A stretch of DNA of 64,000 bases from Bradyrhizobium huanghuaihaiense (GTDB lineage Bacteria; Pseudomonadota; Alphaproteobacteria; Rhizobiales; Xanthobacteraceae), in the NCBI RefSeq assembly GCF_007830635.1, contig NZ_VLLA01000015.1:1-64000 (forward strand). Reading direction: 5' to 3'. Numbering within the stretch: the stretch's first letter is position 1; every line of letters begins with the position of its first letter. The notes beneath the pieces are model-generated. The model saw only the letters and a program-made list of their open reading frames with translations. It searched no databases and was not told the DNA's origin. This document shows positions 25,105 to 34,311 of this stretch, one piece after another. The position numbers and the translations under genes were made by a program.

Positions 25105-26031
25105 ATGTCGAGCTTTTTCACCTCGCGCCTGTTCTTCATCTCGCTCGCGCTGGTCGTGATCGCGGCGACGCTGCCGCTCTATGTCTCCGGCTATGTGCTC
25201 GGCCTGCTCACCGTCGCATTCTATTTCGGCGTGTTCGCGATGGCCTGGGACCTCTTGTTCGGCTTTGCCGGCGAGGTCAATTTCGGCCCGACCTTCCTGA
25301 TCGGCGTCGGCGCCTACACCGCCGGCATCCTGAACGCCCAGTTCGGCTGGTCGGTCTATGCTTGCATCGTGCTGGGCGCACTCGCCTCCGTCATCGCCGG
25401 TCTCGTTCTGGCGCTGCCGGCGCTGCGGGTGCGCGGGCCCTATTTCGGCCTGACCACATTGGTCGCGGTCTTGATGCTGCAGAACTTCATCGTCGTGTTC
25501 GCCGACCTCACCGGCGGCGAGATCGGCCTCACCATCCCCGACGTCATCAGCATCAATGCCGGCACGAACTACTGGATCGCGCTTGGTTTCATGACCATCT
25601 CCGCCGCGATCCTCTATGGCCTGTCGCAATCGCCTGTTGGACTCGTGCTGCAGGCCAGCGGCCAGGATCCGGTGCAGGCCGGCGCGCTCGGCTTCAACAT
25701 CGTCAAGCACAAGCTCGCCGCCTTCATCGTCAGCGCGTTCTTCTCTGGGCTCTCAGGGGCGCTGCTGGTGTTCTATTTCGGCACCGCCTCGGTCGGCACC
25801 GTCGTGGACGTCGCGGTCGGCGTCAACGTGATTGTCTCGGCTGTGCTCGGCGGCCGGCGCACCGTGCTCGGTGCGGCGCTGGGCGCGATCTTCCTGATCG
25901 TCGCTGGCGAGTTCCTGCGCCCCACCGGGGAGCTCGCCACCTTCATCGTCTCGGCGGTCGCACTTCTCGTCGTGCTGTTCTTCCCCGGCGGCTTCTTAGG
26001 GGCGGCCCTTTCGCGCGAGGCTCGCTCGTGA
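25105..26031 (+). CDS. livM: Branched-chain amino-acid-type ABC permease LivM
   Basis: 308-residue partner permease. Signature segments: AMAWDLLFGFAGEVNFGPTF, LPALRVRGPYFGLTTLVAVL and KHKLAAFIVSAFFSGLSGAL, the last being the ATPase coupling region. It starts one base after livH ends, and its TGA overlaps the ATG of the fused ATPase (TGATG). This overlap points to translational coupling and balanced subunit amounts. The substrate cannot be read from sequence; HAAT systems import branched-chain or other amino acids, amides, urea or aromatic acids. Confidence 0.9.
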   Translation: MSSFFTSRLFFISLALVVIAATLPLYVSGYVLGLLTVAFYFGVFAMAWDLLFGFAGEVNFGPTFLIGVGAYTAGILNAQFGWSVYACIVLGALASVIAGLVLALPALRVRGPYFGLTTLVAVLMLQNFIVVFADLTGGEIGLTIPDVISINAGTNYWIALGFMTISAAILYGLSQSPVGLVLQASGQDPVQAGALGFNIVKHKLAAFIVSAFFSGLSGALLVFYFGTASVGTVVDVAVGVNVIVSAVLGGRRTVLGAALGAIFLIVAGEFLRPTGELATFIVSAVALLVVLFFPGGFLGAALSREARS

Positions 26032-27512
26032 TGGATATGAGGCTTTCAAACCGGGCCGTGCTCGAAGTCCGCGGCCTGACCAAGCGTTTCGGCGGATTGA
26101 CCGCGGTGAAGAACCTCGGCTTCGAGGTCAACAGCGGCGAGATCTTCGGCCTGATCGGGCCGAACGGCTCGGGCAAGTCGACCGCGATGAAGAGCGTGAT
26201 GGGCATCGAGCGCCCGACCTCGGGCGAAGTGATCTTCGAGGGCGAGGACGTCGCCGGCCTGCCCGCGCACAAGATCGCGCGCAAGGGCTTTGGCATGGTG
26301 TTCCAGCACTCGCGGCCGCTGAACCGGCAGACGGTGCTGGAGAACATCATGGTGGCGCTCTTGCCGGACAGCCTGTTCATGCTGTTTCCGGACAAGGCGC
26401 TGGTCGAGCGCGCCAAATGGATCGCCGAGCGCGTGGGCCTAGGCAACGTCATGAACCGCCGTCCGCCGACGCTGCCCTTCGCCGACCTGCGCCGGCTCGA
26501 GCTCGCGAAAGCCATCGCCCGCGATCCCAAGGTCGTGCTGGTGGACGAGCCCTTTGCCGGGTTGACGCGGGCCGAGGTTGATATCTTCTCCGACCTGATC
26601 CGCAGCTTTCGCGACGACGGCCGCGCGGTGATGCTGGTCGATCACAACGTCAAGAGCGTCGCCGCGCTCGTCGACCGCGTGCTCGCGATGTATCTCGGCG
26701 AGGAGATCGTCACCGGCAAGGCTGAGGAGGTCATGCGAAACGAGACCGTGCGCCGGGTCTATCTCGGCGGCGCGATCGAGACCCATGCCCGGCCCGAGAC
26801 CAGCTTCAGGGATAAGGTGCCGCTGCTCCAGGTCGAGAATGTCAGCGTGTTCTATGGCAAGGCGCAGGCGCTGGAGAACGTCTCGATCCACGTCCACGAG
26901 GGCGAGTTCGTCTCCGTGGTCGGCCTCAACGGCGCCGGCAAGACCACGCTGTTCAACACCATCTCCGGCTTCCTGCCCTACACCGGCGAGATCGTGCGCG
27001 GCGGCGATAAATTGCGCGGCACCAGTCCGGCAAAGATCGCGCGCAGCGGCCTCGTGCAGTGTCCGGAATCGCGCGAGCTGTTCGGCGAGATGACGGTCCG
27101 GGAAAATCTCGATCTCGGCGGCCAGCATCTGTCCGACGACAAGCGCGCCGCGCAGCTCGCCTGGCTGTTCGAGCTGTTCCCGATCCTCAAGGAGCGCCAG
27201 GGCCAGATGGCGCAGACACTGTCCGGCGGCGAGCAGCAGATGCTCGCGATCGGCCGCGCACTGATGATGCAGCCGCAGATCCTGATCCTGGACGAGCCGA
27301 CGCTGGGCCTTGCCCCCGTCATCCTCGAGCAATTGTCCAAGGCACTGACAAAACTGCGCCAGACCACGGCGATCACGGTGCTGCTCGGCGAGCAGAACGT
27401 TACTTTCGCGCTGCCGCATGCCGACCGCGTCTATGTTCTGGAGCACGCCAGGATCGTCTGGGAGGGCGATCCCGCCCGCTTCGCCAGCGAAGCCGGCGCC
27501 GATTTTCTTTAA
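26031..27512 (+). CDS. Fused LivG-LivF ABC ATPase
   Basis: 493 residues carrying two complete ABC domains in one chain; usually these are separate proteins of about 250 and 235 residues. First half: Walker A GPNGSGKST (43-51), Walker B VVLVDEPFAGL, and a C-terminal LivG-type tail. Its signature motif is degenerate (LPFADLRRLELAKA where LSYGQQRR is usual). A short linker near 250-263 leads to the second half, with Walker A GLNGAGKTT (298-306), the normal signature LSGGEQQMLAIGRAL and ILILDEPTLGL. If both sites work in the dimer, one hydrolysis site may be weakened. The start ATG overlaps the livM stop. I checked that no stop or frame change lies at the junction. Confidence 0.9.
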   Translation: MDMRLSNRAVLEVRGLTKRFGGLTAVKNLGFEVNSGEIFGLIGPNGSGKSTAMKSVMGIERPTSGEVIFEGEDVAGLPAHKIARKGFGMVFQHSRPLNRQTVLENIMVALLPDSLFMLFPDKALVERAKWIAERVGLGNVMNRRPPTLPFADLRRLELAKAIARDPKVVLVDEPFAGLTRAEVDIFSDLIRSFRDDGRAVMLVDHNVKSVAALVDRVLAMYLGEEIVTGKAEEVMRNETVRRVYLGGAIETHARPETSFRDKVPLLQVENVSVFYGKAQALENVSIHVHEGEFVSVVGLNGAGKTTLFNTISGFLPYTGEIVRGGDKLRGTSPAKIARSGLVQCPESRELFGEMTVRENLDLGGQHLSDDKRAAQLAWLFELFPILKERQGQMAQTLSGGEQQMLAIGRALMMQPQILILDEPTLGLAPVILEQLSKALTKLRQTTAITVLLGEQNVTFALPHADRVYVLEHARIVWEGDPARFASEAGADFL

Positions 27513-27552
27513 GTCCTCAACATCAACAAGAAGCATAGAAAGGGAAACGACC

Positions 27553-28788
27553 ATGCGATCTTCAGTTCTCAGCGGCAGCTTCCTCGCCTCGGCGCTCGCC
27601 TTGTGCCTCGCCGCACCCGCCTACGCGCAGTCGAACGATCCGATCAAGATCGGCGTCATTGCCGAGGTGCAGTCGATCGCGGGCGCCGCGACACCGGGCG
27701 GCGCGCAGATCGCCGCCGACGAGATCAACGCCAAGGGCGGCATCCTCGGCCGCAAGGTCGAGATCGTCACCTACGACAACAAGAGCTCCTCGGCCGATTC
27801 GGTGCGCGCCTTCCAGCGCGCCGTGAGCGAGGACAAGGTGTCCGCGGTGATCGCGAGCTACATCTCCGAAGTCGTGCTGGCGCTGGAGCCCTGGGCGGCG
27901 CGGCTGAAGATGCCGCTGATCACCCCCGGTGCCGCCTCGAACGAGATCACCAAGGCGATCCACAACGACTACGAGAAGAACAAGTACACCTTCCACGGCT
28001 ACCTGACCTCGGCCGCCCAGGCCCAGCTCGTCTGCGACGCGGCCAAGGACCTCCTGGTCGACAAGCTCAAGTTCAAGACCGTCGCGATCATGAGCGAGGA
28101 CGCCGCCTGGACCAAGCCGCTCGACGTCGGCTACGAGGCCTGCCTGCCCAAGGCCGGGCTCAAGGTCGTCGAGCATGTGCGCTTCTCGCCCGATACCACC
28201 GACTTCACGCCGATCTTCAACAACATCGAGGGCAAGAAGCCCGACGTGATCGTGACAGGCATCTCGCATGTCGGCGTGCAGCCGACCGTGCAGTGGAAGA
28301 ACCAGCAGGTGCCGATCCCGATGTTCGGCATCAGCGCGCAGGCGCTGAGCCCGACCTTCTGGAAGGACACCAATGGCGCCGCCGACGGCGTGCCGTCGCT
28401 GGCGGTCGCCACTCCTGATGTCGCCGTGACCTCCAAGACAAAGCCGTTCGCGGCCGCCTTCAAGGCCAAGTTCGGCTCGCCGCCGGCCTATACCGGCTAC
28501 ACCGCCTATGACGAGGTCTACATCATCACCGACGCGATCAAGCGCGCCGGCTCGACCGATCCCGACAAGATGGTCGCCGAGCTCGAGAAGACCGACTACG
28601 AGGGCACGATCGGCCAGATCCAGTTCTACGGCAAGAACGACGAGTTCACCCACGGCATCAAGGCCGGTCCGGGCACGGTGACCGGCCTCGTCTTCCAGTG
28701 GCAGGACGGCAAGCAGGTCGTCGTCTGGCCCGAGAAGATCGCCGAAGGCAAGATGAAGTTTCCGAATTTTGTGAAGCTGTCGCAATAA
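27553..28788 (+). CDS. HAAT-type ABC substrate-binding protein
   Basis: 411-residue periplasmic protein of the Leu/Ile/Val-binding type that captures the substrate for the LivHM permease. It has a signal peptide LASALALCLAAPAYA. The type-I fold is seen as DPIKIGVIAEVQSIAGAATP, GGAQIAADEINAKGGILGRK, EIVTYDNKSSSADSVRAFQR and a second-domain hinge with VRFSPDTTDFTPIFNNIEGK. It is the last gene of the operon, 40 bases after the fused ATPase, and a terminator follows at 28830. AAAGGGAAA stands upstream of the ATG at 27553. The ligand is unknown. Confidence 0.88.
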   Translation: MRSSVLSGSFLASALALCLAAPAYAQSNDPIKIGVIAEVQSIAGAATPGGAQIAADEINAKGGILGRKVEIVTYDNKSSSADSVRAFQRAVSEDKVSAVIASYISEVVLALEPWAARLKMPLITPGAASNEITKAIHNDYEKNKYTFHGYLTSAAQAQLVCDAAKDLLVDKLKFKTVAIMSEDAAWTKPLDVGYEACLPKAGLKVVEHVRFSPDTTDFTPIFNNIEGKKPDVIVTGISHVGVQPTVQWKNQQVPIPMFGISAQALSPTFWKDTNGAADGVPSLAVATPDVAVTSKTKPFAAAFKAKFGSPPAYTGYTAYDEVYIITDAIKRAGSTDPDKMVAELEKTDYEGTIGQIQFYGKNDEFTHGIKAGPGTVTGLVFQWQDGKQVVVWPEKIAEGKMKFPNFVKLSQ

Positions 28789-28829
28789 CATCCGGGGCCG
28801 GCCCGCTGCCGGCAGCCCAACACTCGAGC

Positions 28830-28866
28830 AAGGCCCGTCGCATGAACGCGGCGGGCCTTCGCTTTG
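28830..28866 (+). terminator. Terminator of the liv-type operon
   Basis: A 12-bp stem with one wobble pair (AAGGCCCGTCGC / GCGGCGGGCCTT) and a six-base loop is followed by CGCTTTGTG. It ends the ABC operon before the UvrA-like gene. Confidence 0.65.
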
Positions 28867-28949
28867 TGAAGAACGGAACTGCCCCGCTGGCATCAAAGGA
28901 CCCATCCTGCGATCTTGCCGTTAATGCCGGATGTAGCCGGAGGAGCCAG

Positions 28950-31460
28950 ATGGACGACCGACCGAGACAATCCGAGAGCCTGATGCAGGACGATGGCTTC
29001 GTCCGGGTCCGGGGCGCCCGCGAGCACAATCTCAAGAACGTCGACGTCAAGATTCCACGCAACGCCCTCGTCGTGTTCACGGGGGTCTCGGGCTCCGGCA
29101 AATCCTCGCTCGCCTTCGGAACGATCTACGCCGAGGCGCAGCGGCGTTATCTCGAATCGGTGTCGCCCTATGCGCGGCGCCTATTCCACCAGATGCAGAT
29201 CCCGGAAGTCGACGACATCGAGGGCCTGCCGCCCGCCGTCGCGCTCCAGCAGCAGCGCGGCGCGCCGACGACGAGGTCGTCCGTCGGCAGCGTCACGACC
29301 ATCTCGAACCTGCTCAGGATGCTCTATTCCCGCGCCGGCGATTACCCGCGGGGGCAACCGATGCTCTATGCGGAGTCGTTTTCTCCCAACACGCCGGAGG
29401 GCGCCTGCCCGACCTGCCACGGCATCGGCAGGATGCTCGACGTCACCGAGAAATCCATGGTGCCCGACGACACCAAGACGATCCGCGAGCGCGCCGTGGC
29501 CGCATGGCCGAGCGCCTGGCAGGGACAGAACCTCCGGGACATCCTGACGACGCTGGGCTACGACGTCGACAAGCCCTGGCGCGAGCTGCCGAAGAAGGAC
29601 CGCGACTGGATCCTGTTCACCGACGAGCAGCCGACGGTTCCGGTCTATGCCGGCTACAACGCAGCCGAAGTCAAACGGGCGCTGCGCCGCAAGGAGGAAC
29701 CGAGCTATCAGGGCACGTTCACCGGCGCCAAGCGCTACGTGATGCAGACCTATGCCAAGTCCGAGAGCGCGATGATGAAGCGCCGCGTTGCGCAGTTCAT
29801 GATCACGCAGGACTGTCCGACCTGTCATGGCACGCGGCTGAAGCCAGAGGCGCTAAAGGTGAAGTTCGCCGGTCTCAACATCGCAGAGATCTCGCACCTG
29901 CCGCTGAAGCAATTGCAGGAGCTGATCAAGCCGTTCGCGAAGACTTCGCCGGACAGGTCGGAGAAGGCTGTCGTCGCCCGGCGCATCTGCGAGGATCTGT
30001 CGGCACGCCTCGCCGTCCTGCTCGACCTTGGCCTTGGCTATCTCGCCTGCGAGCGCAGCACGCCGACGCTGTCCCCGGGCGAGCTGCAGCGCTTGCGTCT
30101 GGCGACGCAGGTCCGCTCCAACCTGTTCGGCGTCGTCTACGTGCTCGACGAGCCGTCCGCAGGCCTCCACCCCGCCGATACCGAGGCGCTGCTGCGTGCG
30201 CTCGACCGGCTGAAACGCGCGGGCAACTCGATCTTCGTGGTCGAGCACGAGATCGAGGTGATCAGGCATGCCGACTGGCTGGTGGATGTCGGGCCCGACG
30301 CCGGCGACGGCGGCGGACGCATCCTCTATAGCGGGCCGCCCGCAGGGCTCGGCGACATCGCGCAATCGCGAACCGCGAGCTATCTCGCGCACCCTCGAAA
30401 GAAGCTGCCGACGATCCGCCGCGAGCCGAACGGGCATCTGAAGATCAGAGGTGTGGTCCGCAACAATCTCCGCGGCCTCGACGTCGATATTCCGCTGGGC
30501 GTGATCACCGGCATCACCGGTGTGTCGGGCTCCGGCAAATCGAGCCTGATCAGCCAGTTCCTGGTCGAGGCCGTGGCCGGGCATCTCGGCCATACGCTGA
30601 TCACCGATGCGGATGACGACAGCCTGGCTCCGACGGTCGAAACCCTGGGCGGCAAGATCCTCGCCGGTCTCGACCGTGTCGATCGCCTCGTCGTCGTCGA
30701 CCAGAAGCCGATCGGCCGTACGCCACGATCCAATCTTGCGACCTACACCGGCCTGTTCGACCACGTCCGAAAACTGTTCGCGGCAACGCCGCAGGCCAGG
30801 GCCCGCCGCTACGATGCCGGGCGCTTCTCGTTCAATGTCGCCAAAGGCAGGTGCGCCACCTGCGAGGGTGAAGGCTTCGTCTGCGTCGAGCTCTTGTTCC
30901 TGCCCAGCGTCTACGCGCCCTGCCCGACCTGCAAGGGCGCGCGCTACAACGACAAGACGCTCGAGGTGAGGATTGACGGCAACTCCATCGCGGACGTGCT
31001 GGCGATGCGCGTCGACGAGGCCTTCGACTTCTTCCGCGGCGATGCCACCCTGAACCGTTCGCTGTCCGTCGTGCGCGAGGTCGGCCTCGGCTATATCCGC
31101 CTCGGCCAGTCCGCGACCGAGCTGTCCGGCGGCGAGGCCCAGCGCATCAAGCTCGCAACCGAGCTGATGCGTCCACAGCGCGGGCACACGCTCTATATCC
31201 TGGACGAGCCGACCACAGGCCTTCACCCACGGGATGTCGAGCGGCTGATCGCCCAGCTCGATCGGATCGTGGATGCCGGCAACAGCGTGGTCGTGGTCGA
31301 GCATGACATGGATGTCGTGGCTCACAGCGACTGGATCATCGATCTCGGTCCCGGCGCCGGCGACGAGGGTGGCCTTATCGTCGCAGCGGGGACACCGCAT
31401 CAGCTCGCCAAGGCGGGCGGGAAGACCGCGCGCTATCTGGCGCGCCGCCTGGAGCACTGA
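28950..31460 (+). CDS. UvrA2-type excinuclease ABC subunit A-like ATPase
   Basis: 836-residue DNA-binding ABC ATPase related to the damage scanner UvrA but of the shorter class II. It has two ABC modules, each with a Walker A GVSGSGKSSL, signature LSPGELQRLRLATQ (first) or LSGGEAQRIKLATEL (second), and Walker B LDEPSAGLHP or LDEPTTGLHP. Zinc-binding CPTC pairs lie in the insertions (CPTCHGIGR, CPTCHGTRL, CATCEGEG with CPTCKGARY). The UvrB-interacting domain that follows the first Walker A in true UvrA is missing, as is typical of UvrA2. Such proteins occur beside the normal uvrA and are linked to tolerance of particular lesions or drugs. The ATG at 28950 has CGGAGGAG upstream; earlier in-frame codons lie in the operon terminator and are rejected. 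Confidence 0.88.
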   Translation: MDDRPRQSESLMQDDGFVRVRGAREHNLKNVDVKIPRNALVVFTGVSGSGKSSLAFGTIYAEAQRRYLESVSPYARRLFHQMQIPEVDDIEGLPPAVALQQQRGAPTTRSSVGSVTTISNLLRMLYSRAGDYPRGQPMLYAESFSPNTPEGACPTCHGIGRMLDVTEKSMVPDDTKTIRERAVAAWPSAWQGQNLRDILTTLGYDVDKPWRELPKKDRDWILFTDEQPTVPVYAGYNAAEVKRALRRKEEPSYQGTFTGAKRYVMQTYAKSESAMMKRRVAQFMITQDCPTCHGTRLKPEALKVKFAGLNIAEISHLPLKQLQELIKPFAKTSPDRSEKAVVARRICEDLSARLAVLLDLGLGYLACERSTPTLSPGELQRLRLATQVRSNLFGVVYVLDEPSAGLHPADTEALLRALDRLKRAGNSIFVVEHEIEVIRHADWLVDVGPDAGDGGGRILYSGPPAGLGDIAQSRTASYLAHPRKKLPTIRREPNGHLKIRGVVRNNLRGLDVDIPLGVITGITGVSGSGKSSLISQFLVEAVAGHLGHTLITDADDDSLAPTVETLGGKILAGLDRVDRLVVVDQKPIGRTPRSNLATYTGLFDHVRKLFAATPQARARRYDAGRFSFNVAKGRCATCEGEGFVCVELLFLPSVYAPCPTCKGARYNDKTLEVRIDGNSIADVLAMRVDEAFDFFRGDATLNRSLSVVREVGLGYIRLGQSATELSGGEAQRIKLATELMRPQRGHTLYILDEPTTGLHPRDVERLIAQLDRIVDAGNSVVVVEHDMDVVAHSDWIIDLGPGAGDEGGLIVAAGTPHQLAKAGGKTARYLARRLEH

Positions 31461-31532
31461 TTGCACGATTTCGCGGCATCATTTCGCAATTGCGTTCCAG
31501 GCCGTGGAGGACGGACCCAGACTTTCGCGATG

Positions 31533-31562
31533 TTGACTTTCCGCCGCCCCCCTCCCCATACT
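31533..31562 (+). promoter_or_regulatory. Candidate sigma-70-like promoter
   Basis: TTGACT (31533-31538) and CATACT (31557-31562) are separated by 18 bases. The next gene's ATG lies 41 bases downstream, at 31603. Matches to consensus are four or five of six in each box. Confidence 0.5.
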
Positions 31563-31602
31563 TCGCGAAAAATAACAACCAACGGTTTTGAGGGAGGATA
31601 GG

Positions 31603-32913
31603 ATGCCGACTTCACGCAGGCAGCTGCTGAAGGGTACGGCGGCTGCCGCCGCCACACTCAGCCTCGATTGGACCAGGGCCCAGGCGCAAGCGGAGACATT
31701 GCGCATCGGCCTGATCTACGACCTCACCGGTCCGTTCGCCGCCGGCGGCTCGGTCGCCTCGTCGATCGGCGCGCAGATCGCGATCGATCTCGTCAACGAG
31801 AAAGGCGGCGTCGGCGGCAAGACCAAGATTGCTCCGGTCGCCGCGGATTCCCAGAGCAAACCCGACGTTGCGATCAACGAGGCCGAACGCCTGATCAGTC
31901 AGGAGAAGATCGACATTATCAACGGCGTCTATGCGAGCTCGCATGCGGTGCCGCTCGCAGCCAAGGTCGAGCAGCAGAAGAAGATCCTCTGGATCACGAC
32001 CGCGGTCTCGACCGCCGTGTTCAAGGACAAGAACCTGCAATACGTGTTTCGCGCGCAGATCCATTCGGATCAATACGGCCAAGCGTTTGCGGGCTTCCTC
32101 GCCGAGCACGCCAAGGCCAAGCTCGGCATGGAGCCGGGCGAGGTGAAGGTCGCGCTGATCCACGAGGACGGCCCCTACGGCGTCGGCGTCGCCGCGGCCG
32201 ACGAGGCCTATGCCAAGCAGGCCGGCATCCAGGTGGTGCTGCGCGAGGGCTATTCGGCCTCGGCGCCCGACCTGTCGGTGCTGGTCACGAAGATCAAGCG
32301 CGCCAAGGCCGACGTGATCTCGCATGCCGGCTACAACCCCGACATCACCCTGTTCCTGCGCCAGGCCCGCGAGAGCGGATTGCGCTTCAAGATGCTGTTC
32401 GGCGCCGGCGCGGGCTACAGCCAGCTCGACAAGCTGCGCGCCACCTTCGGCGCCGACATCGACAATTTCTGCAACATCGATCCGGTGCCGGCGCAGCTGC
32501 TCGATCCGGCGAAGCTCGCGCCGGGTATCGGCGATCTGACCAACGCCATGGTGACGCGCTACAAAGCCAAGACCGGCGCCACCGACGTGCCGCCGCACTG
32601 CTCGATGGGCTTCAACCAGACCTGGGTGCTGCTCAACAACGTGCTGCCGGTCGCCAAGGAGAAGTACGGCAGCTTCGAGCCCGAGGCGATCCGCAAGGCC
32701 GCGCTCGACGTCGACATCCCCGCCGGCGGCACCATCCAGGGCTATGGCGTGAAGTTCTTCCCGCCGGGCACGCCGATGTCCGGCCAGAACGAACGCTCGA
32801 CGCCGGTGGTGATGCAGAACGCCGGCGAGCACATCTCGGTGGTGTGGCCGACCAACATCAAGACGCAGGACCCGGTCTTCCCGCTGCCGAAAGGCTCGAC
32901 CTACGGGGCGTGA
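31603..32913 (+). CDS. Tat-exported ABC substrate-binding protein, orphan
   Basis: 436-residue periplasmic binding protein of the Leu/Ile/Val or amide/urea type. The N-terminus MPTSRRQLLKGTAAAAATLS is a twin-arginine signal ending AQAQA. The fold begins LRIGLIYDLTGPFAAGGSVA, then IGAQIAIDLVNEKGGVGGKT, AINEAERLISQEKIDIINGV and an ISHAGYNPDITLFLRQARES second-domain segment. AGGGAGG stands upstream of the ATG. No permease or ATPase gene is adjacent, so it must work with a transporter encoded elsewhere. A candidate promoter lies at 31533. Confidence 0.85.
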   Translation: MPTSRRQLLKGTAAAAATLSLDWTRAQAQAETLRIGLIYDLTGPFAAGGSVASSIGAQIAIDLVNEKGGVGGKTKIAPVAADSQSKPDVAINEAERLISQEKIDIINGVYASSHAVPLAAKVEQQKKILWITTAVSTAVFKDKNLQYVFRAQIHSDQYGQAFAGFLAEHAKAKLGMEPGEVKVALIHEDGPYGVGVAAADEAYAKQAGIQVVLREGYSASAPDLSVLVTKIKRAKADVISHAGYNPDITLFLRQARESGLRFKMLFGAGAGYSQLDKLRATFGADIDNFCNIDPVPAQLLDPAKLAPGIGDLTNAMVTRYKAKTGATDVPPHCSMGFNQTWVLLNNVLPVAKEKYGSFEPEAIRKAALDVDIPAGGTIQGYGVKFFPPGTPMSGQNERSTPVVMQNAGEHISVVWPTNIKTQDPVFPLPKGSTYGA

Positions 32914-32928
32914 GGGGGCCCTGCTCCC

Positions 32929-33082
32929 ACCCTCCCCTGGAGGGGGAGGGTCGCTACGCATGCAGCGAAGCGGAATGCGTGGCGGGGTGGGGTGATCTCT
33001 CCTCACGGGCACTGCCCGATTGGAGAGATCACCCCACCCCGCTCGCGCTACGCGCGATCGACCCTCCCCTCCAGGGGAGGGT
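32929..33082. repeat. Long cruciform-type intergenic repeat
   Basis: CCCTCCCCTGGAGGGGGAGGG at the left pairs with ACCCTCCCCTCCAGGGGAGGG at the right. Inside, GCGGGGTGGGGTGATCTCTC pairs with GAGAGATCACCCCACCCCGC. The whole 150 bases can fold on itself. It lies between convergent genes and could stop transcription from both sides. Confidence 0.8.
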
Positions 33083-33097
33083 AAGCGTACCGATCCC

Positions 33098-34267
33098 CTA
33101 CAACACCACCCTTCTTCCCTCCTCCGCCGCCCAGTACCCGGCGTAGTTCACCTTGATCGTCTCATAGGCCAGCGCGAGGCCCGACAGCGGCTGCCGCCCG
33201 GTCGCGGCGCATTCCATGAAATCCTGGATCTCCTGGAGATAGCCGCGCGTCCATTCCTCCTCGAGGCAGACATATTGCCAGCCGGTTTTGCGGTCGACCT
33301 TTTCGGTGATGTAGACGCTGGCGAGCTTCTCCTCGCTGGTCTGATAGCTCATCAGATGATTGTTCGGCGTGATGTTGGCGAACAGCGAGCCGCCGCTCGT
33401 GTAGGTCTCGATCAGGTTGCGCACGCCGCCCATGATCATGTCGCCGGAGAAGATGGTGGCCTTGGTGCCGTCGGAGAAGGTGGCGGTGAGCGTGCCCCAA
33501 TCCTCGACGTCGAAGGGATTGGCCTTGATGTAGCTGCGCTCCTCCGGCTTGAGCGCGGCGGTGACGTTGCCGACATCGCCGGTGACGCTGGCGACATGGA
33601 TGCTCTCGCCGCGCGCCCTGGCCTCCACCTGCTTCAGATACAGCACGGCCGAGAGCGGATGGCAGCCCATGCGGATCAGCGAACCGCCGCCGGTCATCGC
33701 CCATTGCGCCGCATGCGCGGCGTGCGAGCCGGAATGGCTCTCCTCGCCCTTCATGAACAGGATCTTTTCCTTGGTCGCCTTGATGATCTCCGCGGTCTTG
33801 GTCACCGCTGGCGCGTAGATCCAGTCCTCGGCATACATGAAGAGTTTTCCGGTGCGCTCGATCGCGGCGCGCGTCCTGTCCATCTCTTCGATCACGCGCT
33901 CATACATCAGCGCCTTGGGCACGTGCTTGCCGATCGGCTGCATGTCGCCCTCGCGCCCGAAATAGCCGGCGAACGGCTTTTCGCAGATGACGTGCTTGCC
34001 GGCCTGCATGCTGGCGACGATCATCTCCGCATGAAGGTTCGGCGGCGTGCAGATGTCGATGACGTCGAGCTCGCCGTCCGCGATCAGCTCGGCGAAACTC
34101 CGATAAACACGCGGAATATTGTGATGCCGGGCGAACGCGACGACCTTGTCGCCCCGCGCGGCGACCGCCGCGACCTCGACATCCACGCCATAGACGCGCC
34201 GGAACGCATACATGTGCAGCTCCGACACGAAGCCGCAGCCGACGAGTCCCACCCTGATCCCGGTCAT
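33098..34267 (-). CDS. Gfo/Idh/MocA family NAD(P)-dependent dehydrogenase
   Basis: 389-residue cytosolic oxidoreductase acting on a sugar, inositol or related polyol. The N-terminal Rossmann fold MTGIRVGLVGCGFVSELHMY binds NAD(P). VIDICTPPNLHAEMIVASMQ and the catalytic-Lys motif GKHVICEKPFAGYFGRE are hallmarks of the family. The alpha/beta C-terminal domain includes SHSGSHAAHAAQWAMTGGGS and a HPLSAVLYLK active-site segment. Substrate unknown. It is separated from its neighbours by repeats on one side and a short gap on the other, and is probably monocistronic. Confidence 0.85.
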   Translation of the reverse strand: MTGIRVGLVGCGFVSELHMYAFRRVYGVDVEVAAVAARGDKVVAFARHHNIPRVYRSFAELIADGELDVIDICTPPNLHAEMIVASMQAGKHVICEKPFAGYFGREGDMQPIGKHVPKALMYERVIEEMDRTRAAIERTGKLFMYAEDWIYAPAVTKTAEIIKATKEKILFMKGEESHSGSHAAHAAQWAMTGGGSLIRMGCHPLSAVLYLKQVEARARGESIHVASVTGDVGNVTAALKPEERSYIKANPFDVEDWGTLTATFSDGTKATIFSGDMIMGGVRNLIETYTSGGSLFANITPNNHLMSYQTSEEKLASVYITEKVDRKTGWQYVCLEEEWTRGYLQEIQDFMECAATGRQPLSGLALAYETIKVNYAGYWAAEEGRRVVL

Positions 34268-34311
34268 AGCGCCCCCCTTGCTTCGGGCGGCACTATAGCG
34301 CGCTCGGAGAG

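Noticed and set aside
29853..31466. 537-codon minus-strand frame opposite the UvrA2 gene
   Set aside because: Antisense shadow; the plus-strand frame has all ABC and zinc motifs.
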